DNA from: Actinomadura violacea | GTDB taxonomy: Bacteria > Actinomycetota > Actinomycetes > Streptosporangiales > Streptosporangiaceae | Length of the DNA stretch: 64,000 bases | Direction: 5' to 3' | Assembly: GCF_017573465.1 (NCBI RefSeq) | Contig: NZ_JAGEPF010000024.1 | Coordinates: 1 to 64,000 of the forward strand | Translations under genes and position numbers: made by a program | Part shown: positions 32,383 to 43,528 of the stretch, in pieces | Layout of the letters: every line of letters starts with the position of its first letter | Position numbering within the stretch: the first letter of the stretch is position 1 | Notes under the pieces: generated by a model | Told to the model about the DNA's origin: nothing | Databases searched by the model: none | What the model saw: only the letters and a program-made list of their open reading frames with translations

Positions 32383-34605
32383 CTGTCGATCTCCCGGGGG
32401 ACGAGCAGCGCGACGGGCAGATGCGCGAACACCTCGGCGACGTCCAGGCGCGGGCCCCAGTGCGTGGCGCCGGTGAGGACGTCCCGCCAGCCCTGCCGGC
32501 CGACGTCGACCTCGGTCCCGGACCAGCCGCCCCGGCGCTCCAGCCCGACCGGCAGCCGGGTGGCGAGCGCGACCGCGCTGCCGCGCCGGAACGCGACGAC
32601 GTGGTCGGCCGCGTGGCCCGCCGCGGCGACCGGCTGGTGCCCGGCCCGCGGCCCGAACCAGTGCGGGTGCGCGCGGCGCAGCCGCAGCGTCCGCGAGGTG
32701 ACCAGCAGCTTCTCGTCGTCGACGTCCTTCGGCGCGCGGCCGGTGTCGAGCCGGTGCAGCCGCTCGCGGCGCCGCCCGTAGTCGACGGGCCGCCGGTTGT
32801 CGGGGTCGACGAGCGCCAGGCCGGTCAGCTCGCAGCCCTGGTAGACGTCCGGGACGCCCGGCATCGCGAGCTGGACGAGCTTCTGCCCCAGCCCGTTGAC
32901 GCGCGCGTACGGTTCGAGCCGCGCCACGAACGCGGTCATGTCGGTGACGAGGTCGGGGTCCTCCAGGACGCGCCTCGCATAGCCGAGGGCGGCGTTCTCG
33001 TAGGCGGTGTCCTGCTCGGCCCAAGACGTCCGGGTCTTGGCCTCGCGCATCGCCTTGACGAGGAACTGCTGCAGGCGGTCGGGGATGATCGGCCATGCGC
33101 CGACGAGCGTCTGCCAGAGCAGGTACTCCAGGTCGGGTTCCATGGGCGACTCGGCGGGGCCCCACCAGGAGCGCCAGCGGTGCACCGCGTCGGCCCACTC
33201 GCCTGACAGCTCCGACAGGACGGCCAGGCGCGCGCGCACGTCCTCTTGGCGTTTGGTGTCGTGCGTGGACAGCGTCGTCATGGTGGACGGCCAGTCCCGC
33301 GCGAGCCGGATGCAGTGCGTGTGGAAGTCGACCGGGCTCACGGCGAAGCGGCCGGGTGCGCCGCCCACCTCGTTGAGGGCGGCCATCCGGTTCCAGCGGT
33401 AGAAGGCGGTGTCCTCGACGCCCTTGGCGGCCAGTGGTGCGGCCGTCTGCTGGAACCGCACGATGAACTCGGGATCGGGGTTCTCGCCCCGTCCGAGTGC
33501 CATGTCCACCACGGTGTCCAGTGCCGGATACAGGTTCTCGGGGATGTGCCCGCGCGCTCTCTGCGCGGCCTCGTTGAGGACGTCCACGGCCTGCGGCGGC
33601 GCGTCCTCGCCCGGGACGACATAGGCGCGGTACACGGGCATCGCCACGAGCAGCGCCTCCAACGCCCGTTCCAGGTCGGAATCACGCTCGCCCACGACAC
33701 GGCCTAGGACGCGCATCAGCCGGTCCATCTCCGGCTTCATGCCGTGCGTGGCGGCGTACAGGCGCGCGTCGTGCTCGACCTCCTCGAAGCGCGTGGGACC
33801 GCCCGTCAGCGTCGCGTAGAGGGCGGTGAGCGGCTCCTCGCCGCCCGGGTCGACGAACAGGCCGCCGATCATCCCGAGCGAGTCGTAGCCGGTCGTGCCC
33901 GCGCATGGCCAATCCGCGGGCAGCCGCTCCGCCCCCTCGGTGATCTTCTCGACGAGCAGCAGGCGGCCGGGCGCGGCGTCCGCGAGGCGGCGCAGGTAGC
34001 CGCGCGGGTCCGCGAGGCCGTCCGGGTGGTCGACGCGCAGGCCGTCCACGAGCCCCTGCTCCACCAGGCCGAGCAGCAGCGCGTGCGTCCGCTCGAAGAC
34101 CTCCGGCTCCTCCTGCCGCAGCCCGATCAGCCCGGAGATGTCGAAGAACCGGCGGTAGTTCGGCTCGCCCTGGCCGGGCAGGACGAGCCGCCCGCCGCCC
34201 GCGTCCCAGTCCACGTCGAACCACTTCGCGTAGGGCGACGACGCCCCCTCCGCCAGGACGGCGTTGAGCGGCAGGTTCAGGTCGGGCGGCACCGGCACGG
34301 CCATGTGGTTCGGGACGAGGTCGACCAGCAGCCGCAGCCCGTGCGCGCGGAACCGCTCCGCCATCGCGCCGAACGCCTCTCCGCCGCCCAGCTCGTCCGA
34401 CAGCCGGGAGTGGTCGACGACGTCGTAGCCGTGCGTGGAGCCCGGCGCGGCCTGCAGGATCGGCGACAGGTACACGTGCGACACGCCCAGCGCCGACAGG
34501 TACGGGGCGAGCGCGGCGGCCTCGGCGAACCCGAAACGGCCGTCGGGCGTTCCGCGGAGCTGGAGCCGGTAGGTGCCGGACGGGGCGGGGGGCCGGGGGG
34601 AGTCG

Positions 34606-34613
<8 letters not shown>
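32379..34613 (-). CDS. treY: Maltooligosyltrehalose synthase (TreY)
   Basis: 744 residues from GTG 34613, overlapping the glgX stop by 8 bases. GH13 family 26 marks: GTYRLQLRGTPDGRFGF, YLSPILQAAPGSTHGYDVVD, LVDLVPNHMAV, GLRVDHPDGLADP (nucleophile region) and LLLVEKITEGAERLP. It rearranges the terminal alpha-1,4 bond of a maltodextrin into alpha,alpha-1,1 trehalose linkage. Tight overlap with both neighbours ensures balanced TreY and TreZ synthesis. The length is near the usual 720-780 residues; no key residue is missing. Confidence 0.95.
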
Positions 34614-36765
<2,152 letters not shown>

Positions 36766-36865
36766 TGTCCCGCCCTCCCGTCGTACCGCCCGAAGCCCTT
36801 CCCCGTGAGGGGTGAATCACACCGATCGGGAGGTCACTGGCCAGAACGGACACCCGTGGGTTACC

Positions 36866-36884
36866 TTAGGGGAGCCTTACCTTA
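36866..36884 (+). promoter_or_regulatory. IdeR/DmdR-type iron box
   Basis: TTAGGGGAGCCTTACCTTA matches the 19-base iron-box consensus TTAGGTTAGGCTAACCTAA at 14 positions. It lies 72 bases before the bacterioferritin-associated ferredoxin start, in the glgX-bfd divergent region. DtxR/IdeR-family repressors bind such boxes with Fe2+; in mycobacteria bacterioferritin genes are controlled this way. Whether it represses or activates here is not known. Confidence 0.6.
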
Positions 36885-36955
36885 ATGAGGGTCCCCTAAA
36901 GGCCCAGGTCAGGCGCGTCGGTAACCGGGTAGTCGCATGGAAGGTCCCCCACCGG

Positions 36956-37267
36956 ATGTACGTCTGCATCTGCAACGCGATCACGGAGGACGACGTTCAC
37001 GGCTGCCTGTCCGGCGGCGGCTGCGGCACCGCCAAGGAGGTCAAGGCGGCCTGCGGCTTCAAGCCGGGCTGCGGCTCGTGCACCAAGCGGCTGCACGCCA
37101 TGGTCAGCGAGTACCGCACCGCCAGCGAGCTCGCCGACGCCCTCACCGGCGGCCCGCTGCCCCTCGCCGCCGTCCCCGACGAGACCCCGGTCGGCGCCGC
37201 CGCGGACGAGATCGTCCCGCCGGCCCCCGCGACCGAGACCGGAGCGGCACCGCGCACCGCCGCCTGA
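36956..37267 (+). CDS. bfd: Bacterioferritin-associated ferredoxin-like (2Fe-2S) protein
   Basis: 103 residues from ATG 36956. The Fer2_BFD domain is in the first 55 residues: MYVCICNAITEDDVHGC gives CxC, and FKPGCGSCTKRL gives the CxxC partner pair of the 2Fe-2S cluster; an extra Cys pair (GGGCGTAKE and AACGF) lies between. A poorly conserved Pro/Ala-rich tail of 45 residues follows. Bfd-type proteins give electrons to bacterioferritin haem to release stored iron. The bacterioferritin gene follows at 37353 and an iron box precedes, so a shared iron-responsive operon is likely. Confidence 0.9.
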   Translation: MYVCICNAITEDDVHGCLSGGGCGTAKEVKAACGFKPGCGSCTKRLHAMVSEYRTASELADALTGGPLPLAAVPDETPVGAAADEIVPPAPATETGAAPRTAA

Positions 37268-37352
37268 CCCGCCGCCGACCGCCCGGCCCGCCGCGCCGCG
37301 GGCGCGCGCCGCTGCGGGGATCAGTGCCGCCCCCTGTGCGAGCATGAGGCGC

Positions 37353-37850
37353 ATGGAAGGCGACAAGGACATCATCGCGCTGCTGAACGACCAGCTCACC
37401 GCGGAACTGACGGCGATCAACCAGTACTTCCTGCACTCCAAGATGCAGGAGAACTGGGGCTTCACCCGCATCGCCAAGCACACCCGCGACGAGTCGATCG
37501 ACGAGATGCGGCACGCCGAACGGCTCACCGACCGCATCCTGTTCCTCGAGGGCCTGCCGAACTACCAGAAGCTCGGCACCCTGCGGATCGGCCAGACCAT
37601 CGTCGAGCAGCTCAAGGCCGACCTCGAGATCGAGATGGAGGCCGTCGCCCGGCTGCGCCCCGGCATCGAGCTGATGCGCTCGCGCGGCGACGTCACCTCC
37701 GCGCGGATCTTCGAGGAGATCCTCGCCGACGAGGAGTACCACATCGACTACCTGGAGACCGAGCTCAGCCTCGTCCAGGCCCTCGGCGAGCAGAACTACC
37801 TGCAGCGCCTCACCGACGCGCCCGGCGAGGAGATCAGCAAGCCGGTGTGA
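37353..37850 (+). CDS. bfr: Bacterioferritin (iron-storage cytochrome b1)
   Basis: 165 residues from ATG 37353; ATG 37344 is possible, but bacterioferritins normally start at this point (MEGDKDIIALLN). All ferroxidase ligands are at their classical numbers: Glu18, Tyr25, Glu51, His54, Glu94, Glu127 and His130. The haem axial Met52 is present in IDEMRHAERL. It assembles into a 24-mer that oxidises and stores iron. It follows bfd by 85 bases and converges on the adenylate cyclase gene, 7 bases away, with no terminator room. Confidence 0.96.
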   Translation: MEGDKDIIALLNDQLTAELTAINQYFLHSKMQENWGFTRIAKHTRDESIDEMRHAERLTDRILFLEGLPNYQKLGTLRIGQTIVEQLKADLEIEMEAVARLRPGIELMRSRGDVTSARIFEEILADEEYHIDYLETELSLVQALGEQNYLQRLTDAPGEEISKPV

Positions 37851-37857
37851 CCCCGGC

Positions 37858-38892
37858 CTAGCGGCCGCCGTCGCCCGGCGGCCCGTCCTGGGGACGCGGC
37901 GCGCGGCGCAGCACGAACGGCTGCACGATCCCGAGCCCCTGGACGGGCCGCCGGACGATCCGGTGGATCGAGTACGCCGGCTCCTTCTCCAGCCGCGCCG
38001 CCAGCTCCATGTCGATCACCACCGACCCCGGCCTGGCCAGCGACGTCAGCCGCGCCGCCAGGTTCACCGTGGTGCCGAACACATCGCCCATCAGCGGCAG
38101 CACCGGCCCGTGCGCCACGCCGACCCGCACGTCCGGGACCTCCGTCTCGTCCTGGATCGCCGCCGCGATCGTCAGCGCGATCTCCGCGCCCACCGTCGGC
38201 GACTCCGTGCTGAACAGCACCTCGTCGCCCAGCGTCTTCACCAGCCGGCCCCCGCACGCGGCGATGATGTCGGCGGCGGTCTCCTCGAACCACTCCACCA
38301 CCCGGGCCAGCTCGATCTCCTCCAGCTCCCGGCTGACCTGCGTGAACGACACCATGTCCGCGAACCCGACGGTGGTCATCGGACGGCCCGCGGGCTCCCC
38401 GTCCTCGCGCGTCGTCGCCGCCGCGACCGCCCGCGTGCCCGCCGCGGCCAGCTGCCGCCGCCACGCGTGCACCACCAGCGGCTCGAACTCCCCGATGTGC
38501 TTGTCCGCGATCTCCATGATCGTCCCGACCGCCTCCGCGGACGGCGTCTCCGCCGGGCCCGGCGCGACCATCTCCCGCATCAGGTTGACCTGCCACTCCG
38601 CCAGCCGCGTCATGGTCTGCCCGAACGCCCGGATGAGCCGGATCACCCCGTCCTCGTCCAGCACGCCCTCTTCCATGAGGCGCCGGATCCGGCACAGCGC
38701 CGCGATGTCGCCCTCGGTGTAGGCGACCGCGTCGTCCGGCATCGACGGGTACCCGAACGCGCGCCACAGCCGCCCGGTGAACTCCCGCGACACCCCCGAC
38801 AGCCGGACGGCGTCGACGCGCGTGTAGCGGAGCTCGCCGCCGAGGAGCAGCTCCTCGATCTCCTTGGGATCCGGCAGTCCGCGCGCCATCAT
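37858..38892 (-). CDS. Class III adenylate cyclase with Rv1264-type regulatory domain
   Basis: 344 residues (start at 38892 or ATG 38889). N-terminal helical regulatory domain about 1-155 (RLSGVSREFTGRLWRAFGYP, DIAALCRIRRLMEEGVLDEDG) like the autoinhibitory, pH- or lipid-responsive domain of mycobacterial Rv1264/Rv2212. The catalytic domain (about 165-330) keeps the metal Asp179 in GFADMVSFT, Lys219 and Asp223 in RLVKTLGDEVLFS, and the transition-state Asn/Arg pair in GTTVNLAARLTSL. It should make cAMP as a homodimer in the cytoplasm. Between bacterioferritin and birA, its context does not reveal its signal. Confidence 0.9.
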   Translation of the reverse strand: MMARGLPDPKEIEELLLGGELRYTRVDAVRLSGVSREFTGRLWRAFGYPSMPDDAVAYTEGDIAALCRIRRLMEEGVLDEDGVIRLIRAFGQTMTRLAEWQVNLMREMVAPGPAETPSAEAVGTIMEIADKHIGEFEPLVVHAWRRQLAAAGTRAVAAATTREDGEPAGRPMTTVGFADMVSFTQVSRELEEIELARVVEWFEETAADIIAACGGRLVKTLGDEVLFSTESPTVGAEIALTIAAAIQDETEVPDVRVGVAHGPVLPLMGDVFGTTVNLAARLTSLARPGSVVIDMELAARLEKEPAYSIHRIVRRPVQGLGIVQPFVLRRAPRPQDGPPGDGGR

Positions 38893-39036
38893 CCGCCCCT
38901 CAGTCCGCCGTCGCGCGGGACCCCGCCGCCGGCGTCGTGGATCGGTACCATCCCATATCGTTGCAGATCCGACCGGGGTCCCCCACGCCGACCGGCCAAT
39001 ACGCGGATCGCCGCAGCGCCCGCAAAGCGCGGCCGG

Positions 39037-39900
39037 TCAGCGGACGTGGACGACGTCGCCGGCGCTCACCGCCACGTCACCGCGGGGGCCCTCGACCACC
39101 AGGCGGCCCGAGCCGTCGATGTCGCGCGCCGTGCCCTCGAGGGTCTCGTCCGCGGGCAGCTCCACGCGGACGCGGCGGCCGAGCGTCGCGCACAGGTCCT
39201 TGTAGGCGGTGCGCAGGCCGCTGGACTCCGGGTCGCCGCCGAGCATCGTCCACTCGCCGTACCAGGTGCCCATCTCGCGCAGGATCGCGCGCAGCAGCGG
39301 CGCCCGGTCGGTGAGCGGCGCGCCCTCGATCGCCAGGGACGTCGCGGTCGGCACCGGCAGCTCCTCCGCGCGCAGCCCGACGTTCAGGCCGACGCCCACG
39401 ATCAGCGCGCCGTCGACCTTCTCGGCGAGGATCCCGGCGAGCTTGCGGTCCCCGACGAGCAGGTCGTTGGGCCATTTCAGCCGGGCGTCGACGGTGACGT
39501 CGCCGTCCGCGCCGCCGAAGAACCGGTCCCCCGACTCGCCGAAGGCCGTCATCCGGCGGATCGCGGTGGCGACGGCGACGCCGGTCAGCAGCGGCAGCCA
39601 GCCGAGCAGCGGGACCGGGACGGACGGCCGCAGCAGCATCGAGAACATCAGGCCGGAGCGCGGCGGCGCCGTCCACGGCCGGCCGAGCCGTCCGCGTCCG
39701 GCGGTCTGCAGCTCGGTGACCAGGACCATGCCCTCCGGCGCCCCCTCCTTGGCGCGGGCGGCGAGGTCGGCGTTGGTCGAGCCCGTCTCGGGTACGACGC
39801 TCACCTCCTGCCACAGCCCGCCCTCCTGGACGAGCGCGCGCCGCAGCGCCGCCTCGTGCAGCGGCGGCCGGTCGAGGTCCCCATACGCTGATTCGCTCAC
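39037..39900 (-). CDS. birA: Biotin-[acetyl-CoA-carboxylase] ligase (BirA)
   Basis: 287 residues from GTG 39900 (VSESAYGDLDRPPL), chosen by the usual actinobacterial start. Catalytic domain: VSVVPETGSTNADLAARA, TELQTAGRGRLGRPWTA (biotinyl-AMP loop GRGRLGR) and LKWPNDLLVGDRKLAGIL. The C-terminal SH3-like domain ends GDVAVSAGDVVHVR. No N-terminal DNA-binding domain, so it is a pure ligase that biotinylates the carrier protein of acyl-CoA carboxylases, whose pccB gene is about 6 kb away. The GGAGGG upstream is closer to the start than ideal, so the exact start is uncertain. Confidence 0.93.
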   Translation of the reverse strand: MSESAYGDLDRPPLHEAALRRALVQEGGLWQEVSVVPETGSTNADLAARAKEGAPEGMVLVTELQTAGRGRLGRPWTAPPRSGLMFSMLLRPSVPVPLLGWLPLLTGVAVATAIRRMTAFGESGDRFFGGADGDVTVDARLKWPNDLLVGDRKLAGILAEKVDGALIVGVGLNVGLRAEELPVPTATSLAIEGAPLTDRAPLLRAILREMGTWYGEWTMLGGDPESSGLRTAYKDLCATLGRRVRVELPADETLEGTARDIDGSGRLVVEGPRGDVAVSAGDVVHVR

Positions 39901-39954
39901 CCCTCCATCCAACCTCACCGGCCGCGACGCCCACCCGCCCACCACCAGAACCAC

Positions 39955-40016
39955 GTTCACTTGCGGCGTGTCGGCCTTATCCGGGCCTTCTTAAGGACGA
40001 CACGCCGCAAGTCAAC
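39955..40016. repeat. 62-base palindromic element, copy 1
   Basis: Two 25-base arms (39955-39979 and 39992-40016) around a 12-base loop (tccgggccttct). The arms pair at 23 of 25 positions; the core is cttgcggcgtgtcggcct. A second copy with the same arms and a different loop is at 55356-55417. Here it lies in the divergent birA/enoyl-CoA hydratase intergenic region, so it cannot be a simple terminator. Confidence 0.9.
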
Positions 40017-40075
40017 GGAGCGGGAGGGGGCGGGGCGGGGGTCGCCGGGGCGGGGCGGGCCATTAGGGTCGCGGC

Positions 40076-40849
40076 ATGGATGGTGTGACGCTGCGGCGCG
40101 ACGGGCACGTCGCGGAGATCGTGCTGGACCGGCCCGAGGCGCTGAACGCCCTGTCGACGGCGATGGCGCGGCGGCTGGCGGCGGTGTGCGCGGAGGTCGC
40201 GGCGGACACGTCGGTGCGGGCCGTGGTGCTGAGCGCGGCGGGCGAGAAGGCCTTCTGCGTCGGCGCGGACCTGAAGGAGCGCAACGCGATGAGCGACGCG
40301 GAGATCCTCGCGCAGCGGCCGGTCTTCCGGGCCGCGTTCGGCGGCGTGCTGAACCTCCCGCAGCCGGTGGTGGCGGCGGTGCACGGGTACGCGCTGGGCG
40401 GGGGCTGCGAGTTCGCGCTGTCCGCCGACCTGGTCGTGGCGGACGAGTCGGCGGTGTTCGGGCTGCCGGAGGTGGGCGTCGGCCTCGTCCCGGGCGGCGG
40501 CGGGACGCAGCTGGCGCTGCGCAAGCTCGGCCCCGGCAAGGCAGCGGACCTGGTGTTCACCGGCCGCCGCCTCGGTGTCGAGGAGGCGCTGGAGTACGGG
40601 CTCGCCGACCGGAAGGTGCCGGCCGGCACGGCCCGCGAGGAGGCCCTCGGCATCGCCGAGGTGATCGCGCGGAACTCCCCGACGGCCGTCCGCGCCGCCA
40701 AGCGGGCGCTGCGCCTCGGCGCCGGGGTGGCCCTGGAGGCGGGCCTGGACCTGGAGGACAACGCCTGGCGGACCGTCGCGTTCTCCGCCGACCGCCGCGA
40801 GGGCGTCGCCGCGTTCAACGAGAAGCGCAAGCCGGACTGGCCGTCCTAG
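40076..40849 (+). CDS. Enoyl-CoA hydratase/isomerase family protein
   Basis: 257 residues. Crotonase fold: ALNALSTAMARRLAAV, oxyanion-hole KAFCVGADLKERNAM and AAVHGYALGGGCEFALSADL. The two catalytic Glu residues of enoyl-CoA hydratases are both present, in GGGCEFAL and LPEVGVGLVPGGGGTQ. The C-terminal helices (NSPTAVRAAKRALRLG) and the ending FNEKRKPDWPS are standard. It hydrates trans-2-enoyl-CoA in beta-oxidation or a related pathway. It diverges from birA and carries the 62-base palindrome 60-120 bases upstream. Confidence 0.93.
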   Translation: MDGVTLRRDGHVAEIVLDRPEALNALSTAMARRLAAVCAEVAADTSVRAVVLSAAGEKAFCVGADLKERNAMSDAEILAQRPVFRAAFGGVLNLPQPVVAAVHGYALGGGCEFALSADLVVADESAVFGLPEVGVGLVPGGGGTQLALRKLGPGKAADLVFTGRRLGVEEALEYGLADRKVPAGTAREEALGIAEVIARNSPTAVRAAKRALRLGAGVALEAGLDLEDNAWRTVAFSADRREGVAAFNEKRKPDWPS

Positions 40850-40856
40850 CCCCGCG

Positions 40857-42257
40857 TCAGGCGGCGGGGGCGGCGCCGATGAAGCGGGCGGCGAGCAGGG
40901 CGGCCGCGGCGAACCCGGCGGCGGCGATCGTCACGCCCGTGTGCGCGCCGGAGACGAGTCCGGTGGCGGCGAGGGTGCCGAAGACCGCCACGCCGACGGC
41001 GCTGCCGGCCTGCCGAGCGGTGTTGAAGACGGCGGACGCGACGCCGCCCTTGCCGTCGGGGGCGGCGCGCATGACGGCGGCGGTCGCGGCGGGCATCGTG
41101 AACGCGGTGCCGAAGCCGACCGCGGCCATCGGCACGATCAGTACCGCGTAGGGGGTGCCGGTCCCGGCGGCGAGCCAGCCGAGCAGCCCGGCCGCGCCGG
41201 CGGCGAGCCCGGTGACCATGGGGAACCGGGGCCCGGTGCGCGCGGTGACGCGTCCGGCGAGCGCGGAGGACGCCGCGACGACGCCCATCGCGGGGAGCAG
41301 CGCGAACCCGGTGTGCAGCGCGCTGTAGTGCTGGACGCGCTGGAAGTAGAGCGGGGCGGCGAACAGCCAGCCGTAGAAGCCGAGGTTGAGCAGGACGCCG
41401 ATGGCGGCGGACGCGGAGAACTCGGCGGACCGGAACAGCCGCAGCGGCAGCATCGGCGCCCGGGACCGCCGCTCCAGCAGCAGGAACGCGCCGAGGGCGA
41501 GGACGGACACGGCGAACGCGCCGAGGACGGGCGGGGCGCCCCATCCCGCGGTCCCGGCCTCGTTGAGCCCGGCGGCGAGGCCGGTGAGGCTGAGCGCCCC
41601 CGCGACCTGGGCGGGGACGTCCAGGCCGGCGCGGCGGTCGGAGGCGGGCGGCGGGGACGGGACGTACCGCAGCGTCAGCGCGAGGGTGGCGAGCCCGATG
41701 GGCAGGTTGACGAGGAAGACGCTGCGCCAGCCGAACGTGCCGGTGAGGACGCCGCCCAGCACGGGTCCGGCGCCGGCGGCGATGCCGGAGACCATCCCCC
41801 ACACGCCGAACGCGCGGGCCCGCGCGGCGCCGCCGGTGTAGGCGGCCTGCAGCAGGGCGAGGGAGGCGGGCACCATGAGCGCGGCGCCGGCGCCCTGGAC
41901 GAGCCGGGCCGCGATGAGGACGGCGGCGGTCGGCGCGATCCCGCAGGCCGCGGACGCGAGCGTGAACACCACGACCCCGGCGGCGAAGACGTGCCGTCCG
42001 CCGAGCCGGTCGCCGAGCCCGCCGCAGAACAGCAGCAGCCCGGCGAACGCGAGCGTGTAGCCGTCCACGACCCATTGCAGGGCGGTGACGCCGCCGTGCA
42101 GGGCGGTCCCGATCGACGGCACGGCGACGGTGACCACGGTGACGTCCAGGATCACCATGAAGTATCCGAGGCAGAGCGCGACGAGGGGCAGCCGTGAGGC
42201 GCGGCCCTCGGCGGTCCCGGCGCCGGCCGGAGTGGTCTGAGCGGTCCGTGCGGCCAT
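40857..42257 (-). CDS. MFS drug:H+ antiporter, DHA2 (EmrB/QacA) type
   Basis: 466 residues with about 14 helices. Helix 1 has YFMVILDVTVVTVAVPSIG with the family Asp; loop 2-3 has GGLGDRLGGRHVFAAG; helix 5 has GAGPVLGGVLTGTFGWRSVFLVNLPIG. Overall similar to the exporter at 18790 but clearly diverged, so not a recent duplication. The divergent ArsR-type gene 74 bases away probably represses it. It probably expels a toxic compound. It converges on the enoyl-CoA hydratase gene with a 7-base gap. Confidence 0.92.
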   Translation of the reverse strand: MAARTAQTTPAGAGTAEGRASRLPLVALCLGYFMVILDVTVVTVAVPSIGTALHGGVTALQWVVDGYTLAFAGLLLFCGGLGDRLGGRHVFAAGVVVFTLASAACGIAPTAAVLIAARLVQGAGAALMVPASLALLQAAYTGGAARARAFGVWGMVSGIAAGAGPVLGGVLTGTFGWRSVFLVNLPIGLATLALTLRYVPSPPPASDRRAGLDVPAQVAGALSLTGLAAGLNEAGTAGWGAPPVLGAFAVSVLALGAFLLLERRSRAPMLPLRLFRSAEFSASAAIGVLLNLGFYGWLFAAPLYFQRVQHYSALHTGFALLPAMGVVAASSALAGRVTARTGPRFPMVTGLAAGAAGLLGWLAAGTGTPYAVLIVPMAAVGFGTAFTMPAATAAVMRAAPDGKGGVASAVFNTARQAGSAVGVAVFGTLAATGLVSGAHTGVTIAAAGFAAAALLAARFIGAAPAA

Positions 42258-42331
42258 GACGCCAACGTAACGACGATTCGATACGGCGTTCGCCGAAACG
42301 TTCTGGACATCGGCGCCGTAGCATCGGAGGC
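42258..42331. promoter_or_regulatory. Divergent promoter/operator region of MFS and ArsR-type genes
   Basis: 74-base gap between divergent starts. It contains the near-symmetric cgatacggcgttcgccgaaacg (split core ggcg-tt-cgcc) around 42279-42299 and a cgaaacgttctgg segment, both plausible operator pieces for the neighbouring regulator. Distances allow one operator to control both genes. Confidence 0.4.
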
Positions 42332-43093
42332 ATGGACGACACCGGCAGGGGCGCCGAAGCGGACATCGCGGGCGTCGCCGCGGCGATCGGCGACCCGTCG
42401 CGCGCGAAGGTGCTGCTGGCGCTGGCGGGCGGCGCCGCGCTCCCGGCGAGCGCGCTGGCCGCCGAGGCGGGCGTCTCGAACTCCACGATCAGCGGCCATC
42501 TGGCGAAGCTGCGGGAGGCGAAGCTGCTGACGGTCGAGCTGGACGGGCGGCACCGCTACTACCGGCTGGCGACCACGGAGGTCGCGGCGGCGCTGGAGCA
42601 GCTCGCGCGCATCGCGCAGCCGCTGCCGGTCCGTTCGCTGCGCGACGACACGCGTGCGCAGGCGCTGCTGCGGGCGCGGCTTTGCTACGACCACCTCGCG
42701 GGGCGTCTCGGCGTGTCGGTGATGGCGGCGCTGCTGGACCGCGGCGTCCTCGCCCGCGAAGCCCCTGGCCCCGGCGCGGGCGGCGCGGGCGGCGCGGAGC
42801 CGGACGGGCGGGCCGTCTACCGGCTCACCGCCGGCGGGCGCGCCGAGCTGGCCGCGTTCGGCGTCGACACCGAGAGGCTGCCGCGCCGCCGCTCGACGGT
42901 CCGCTACTGCGTCGACTGGGGCGAGCAGCGGCACCATCTCGCGGGGCCGCTCGGCGCGGCGGTCACCGGCCGCATGTTCGACCTCGGCTGGCTGCGCAAG
43001 GGCCGCGCCCGCCGCGTCGTCCACCTCACCGACGCGGGCGAGCGGGGCCTGCACGAGGCCTTCGGCGTCCCCGCCGGCGACCTGTCAGGTTAG
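42332..43093 (+). CDS. ArsR-type winged-helix transcriptional regulator
   Basis: 253 residues. The N-terminal winged helix has AAIGDPSRAKVLLALAGG, ASALAAEAGVSNSTISGHLAKLREA and a wing VELDGRHRYYRLAT typical of ArsR/HTH_20 regulators. The remaining 150 residues are a second, less conserved domain with an Arg/Cys-containing core (TVRYCVDWGEQRHHLAGPLG), probably ligand-sensing. No ArsR-type metal-binding Cys cluster is visible in the first domain, so an organic ligand is likely. It diverges from the MFS gene, which it probably controls. Its end overlaps the GNAT gene by 9 bases. Confidence 0.88.
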   Translation: MDDTGRGAEADIAGVAAAIGDPSRAKVLLALAGGAALPASALAAEAGVSNSTISGHLAKLREAKLLTVELDGRHRYYRLATTEVAAALEQLARIAQPLPVRSLRDDTRAQALLRARLCYDHLAGRLGVSVMAALLDRGVLAREAPGPGAGGAGGAEPDGRAVYRLTAGGRAELAAFGVDTERLPRRRSTVRYCVDWGEQRHHLAGPLGAAVTGRMFDLGWLRKGRARRVVHLTDAGERGLHEAFGVPAGDLSG

Positions 43094-43528
43094 GGCTTTG
43101 GCCATATGGACGACGTTGCGGGCCTTGAGGACCTCGCGGCCCGTCTCGCGGTAGCCGAGGCGCTCGTAGCGGGCGATGTTGGTGGTCATCCGCTCGTTGG
43201 TGATCAGTCGGAGGCGGGGCAGGCCGAGGTCGCGGGCGCGGTCCTCGGCGAACGCGAGCAGGCGCGTGCCGACGCCGGTGCCGTGCAGCGCCGGGTCCAC
43301 GGCGACGTTGTCGACGAGCAGGACGCCGTCCTCGGGGATGAGGACGATCAGGCCGTCCGGCCCGGGGCCGGTCACGTACACGTGCCCGGCCCCGATCAGC
43401 GCCACGTAGTCGTCGTCCATGGGCATGGGACGGGTGCCGATGGCCTCCGCCCACGGCGCGTACGCGGCCTCGACGATCTCCTCCACCCGCGCGCGGTCGG
43501 CGGCCGCCGCGGGCCTCACCCCGTCCAT
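43085..43528 (-). CDS. GNAT-family N-acetyltransferase
   Basis: 147 residues from ATG 43528, sharing one base with the ppc stop (TGATG). GNAT acetyl-CoA binding motif A: VDNVAVDPALHGTGVGTRLLAFAEDRA, with the Q/RxxGxG/A-like HGTGVG loop. Motif B: RLITNERMTTNIARYERLGY. The N-terminus VRPAAAADRARVEEIVEAAY is typical. Substrate unknown; small actinobacterial GNATs of this form often modify amines or antibiotics. Coupling to ppc suggests shared expression, but a functional link is not obvious. Confidence 0.9.
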   Translation of the reverse strand: MDGVRPAAAADRARVEEIVEAAYAPWAEAIGTRPMPMDDDYVALIGAGHVYVTGPGPDGLIVLIPEDGVLLVDNVAVDPALHGTGVGTRLLAFAEDRARDLGLPRLRLITNERMTTNIARYERLGYRETGREVLKARNVVHMAKALT

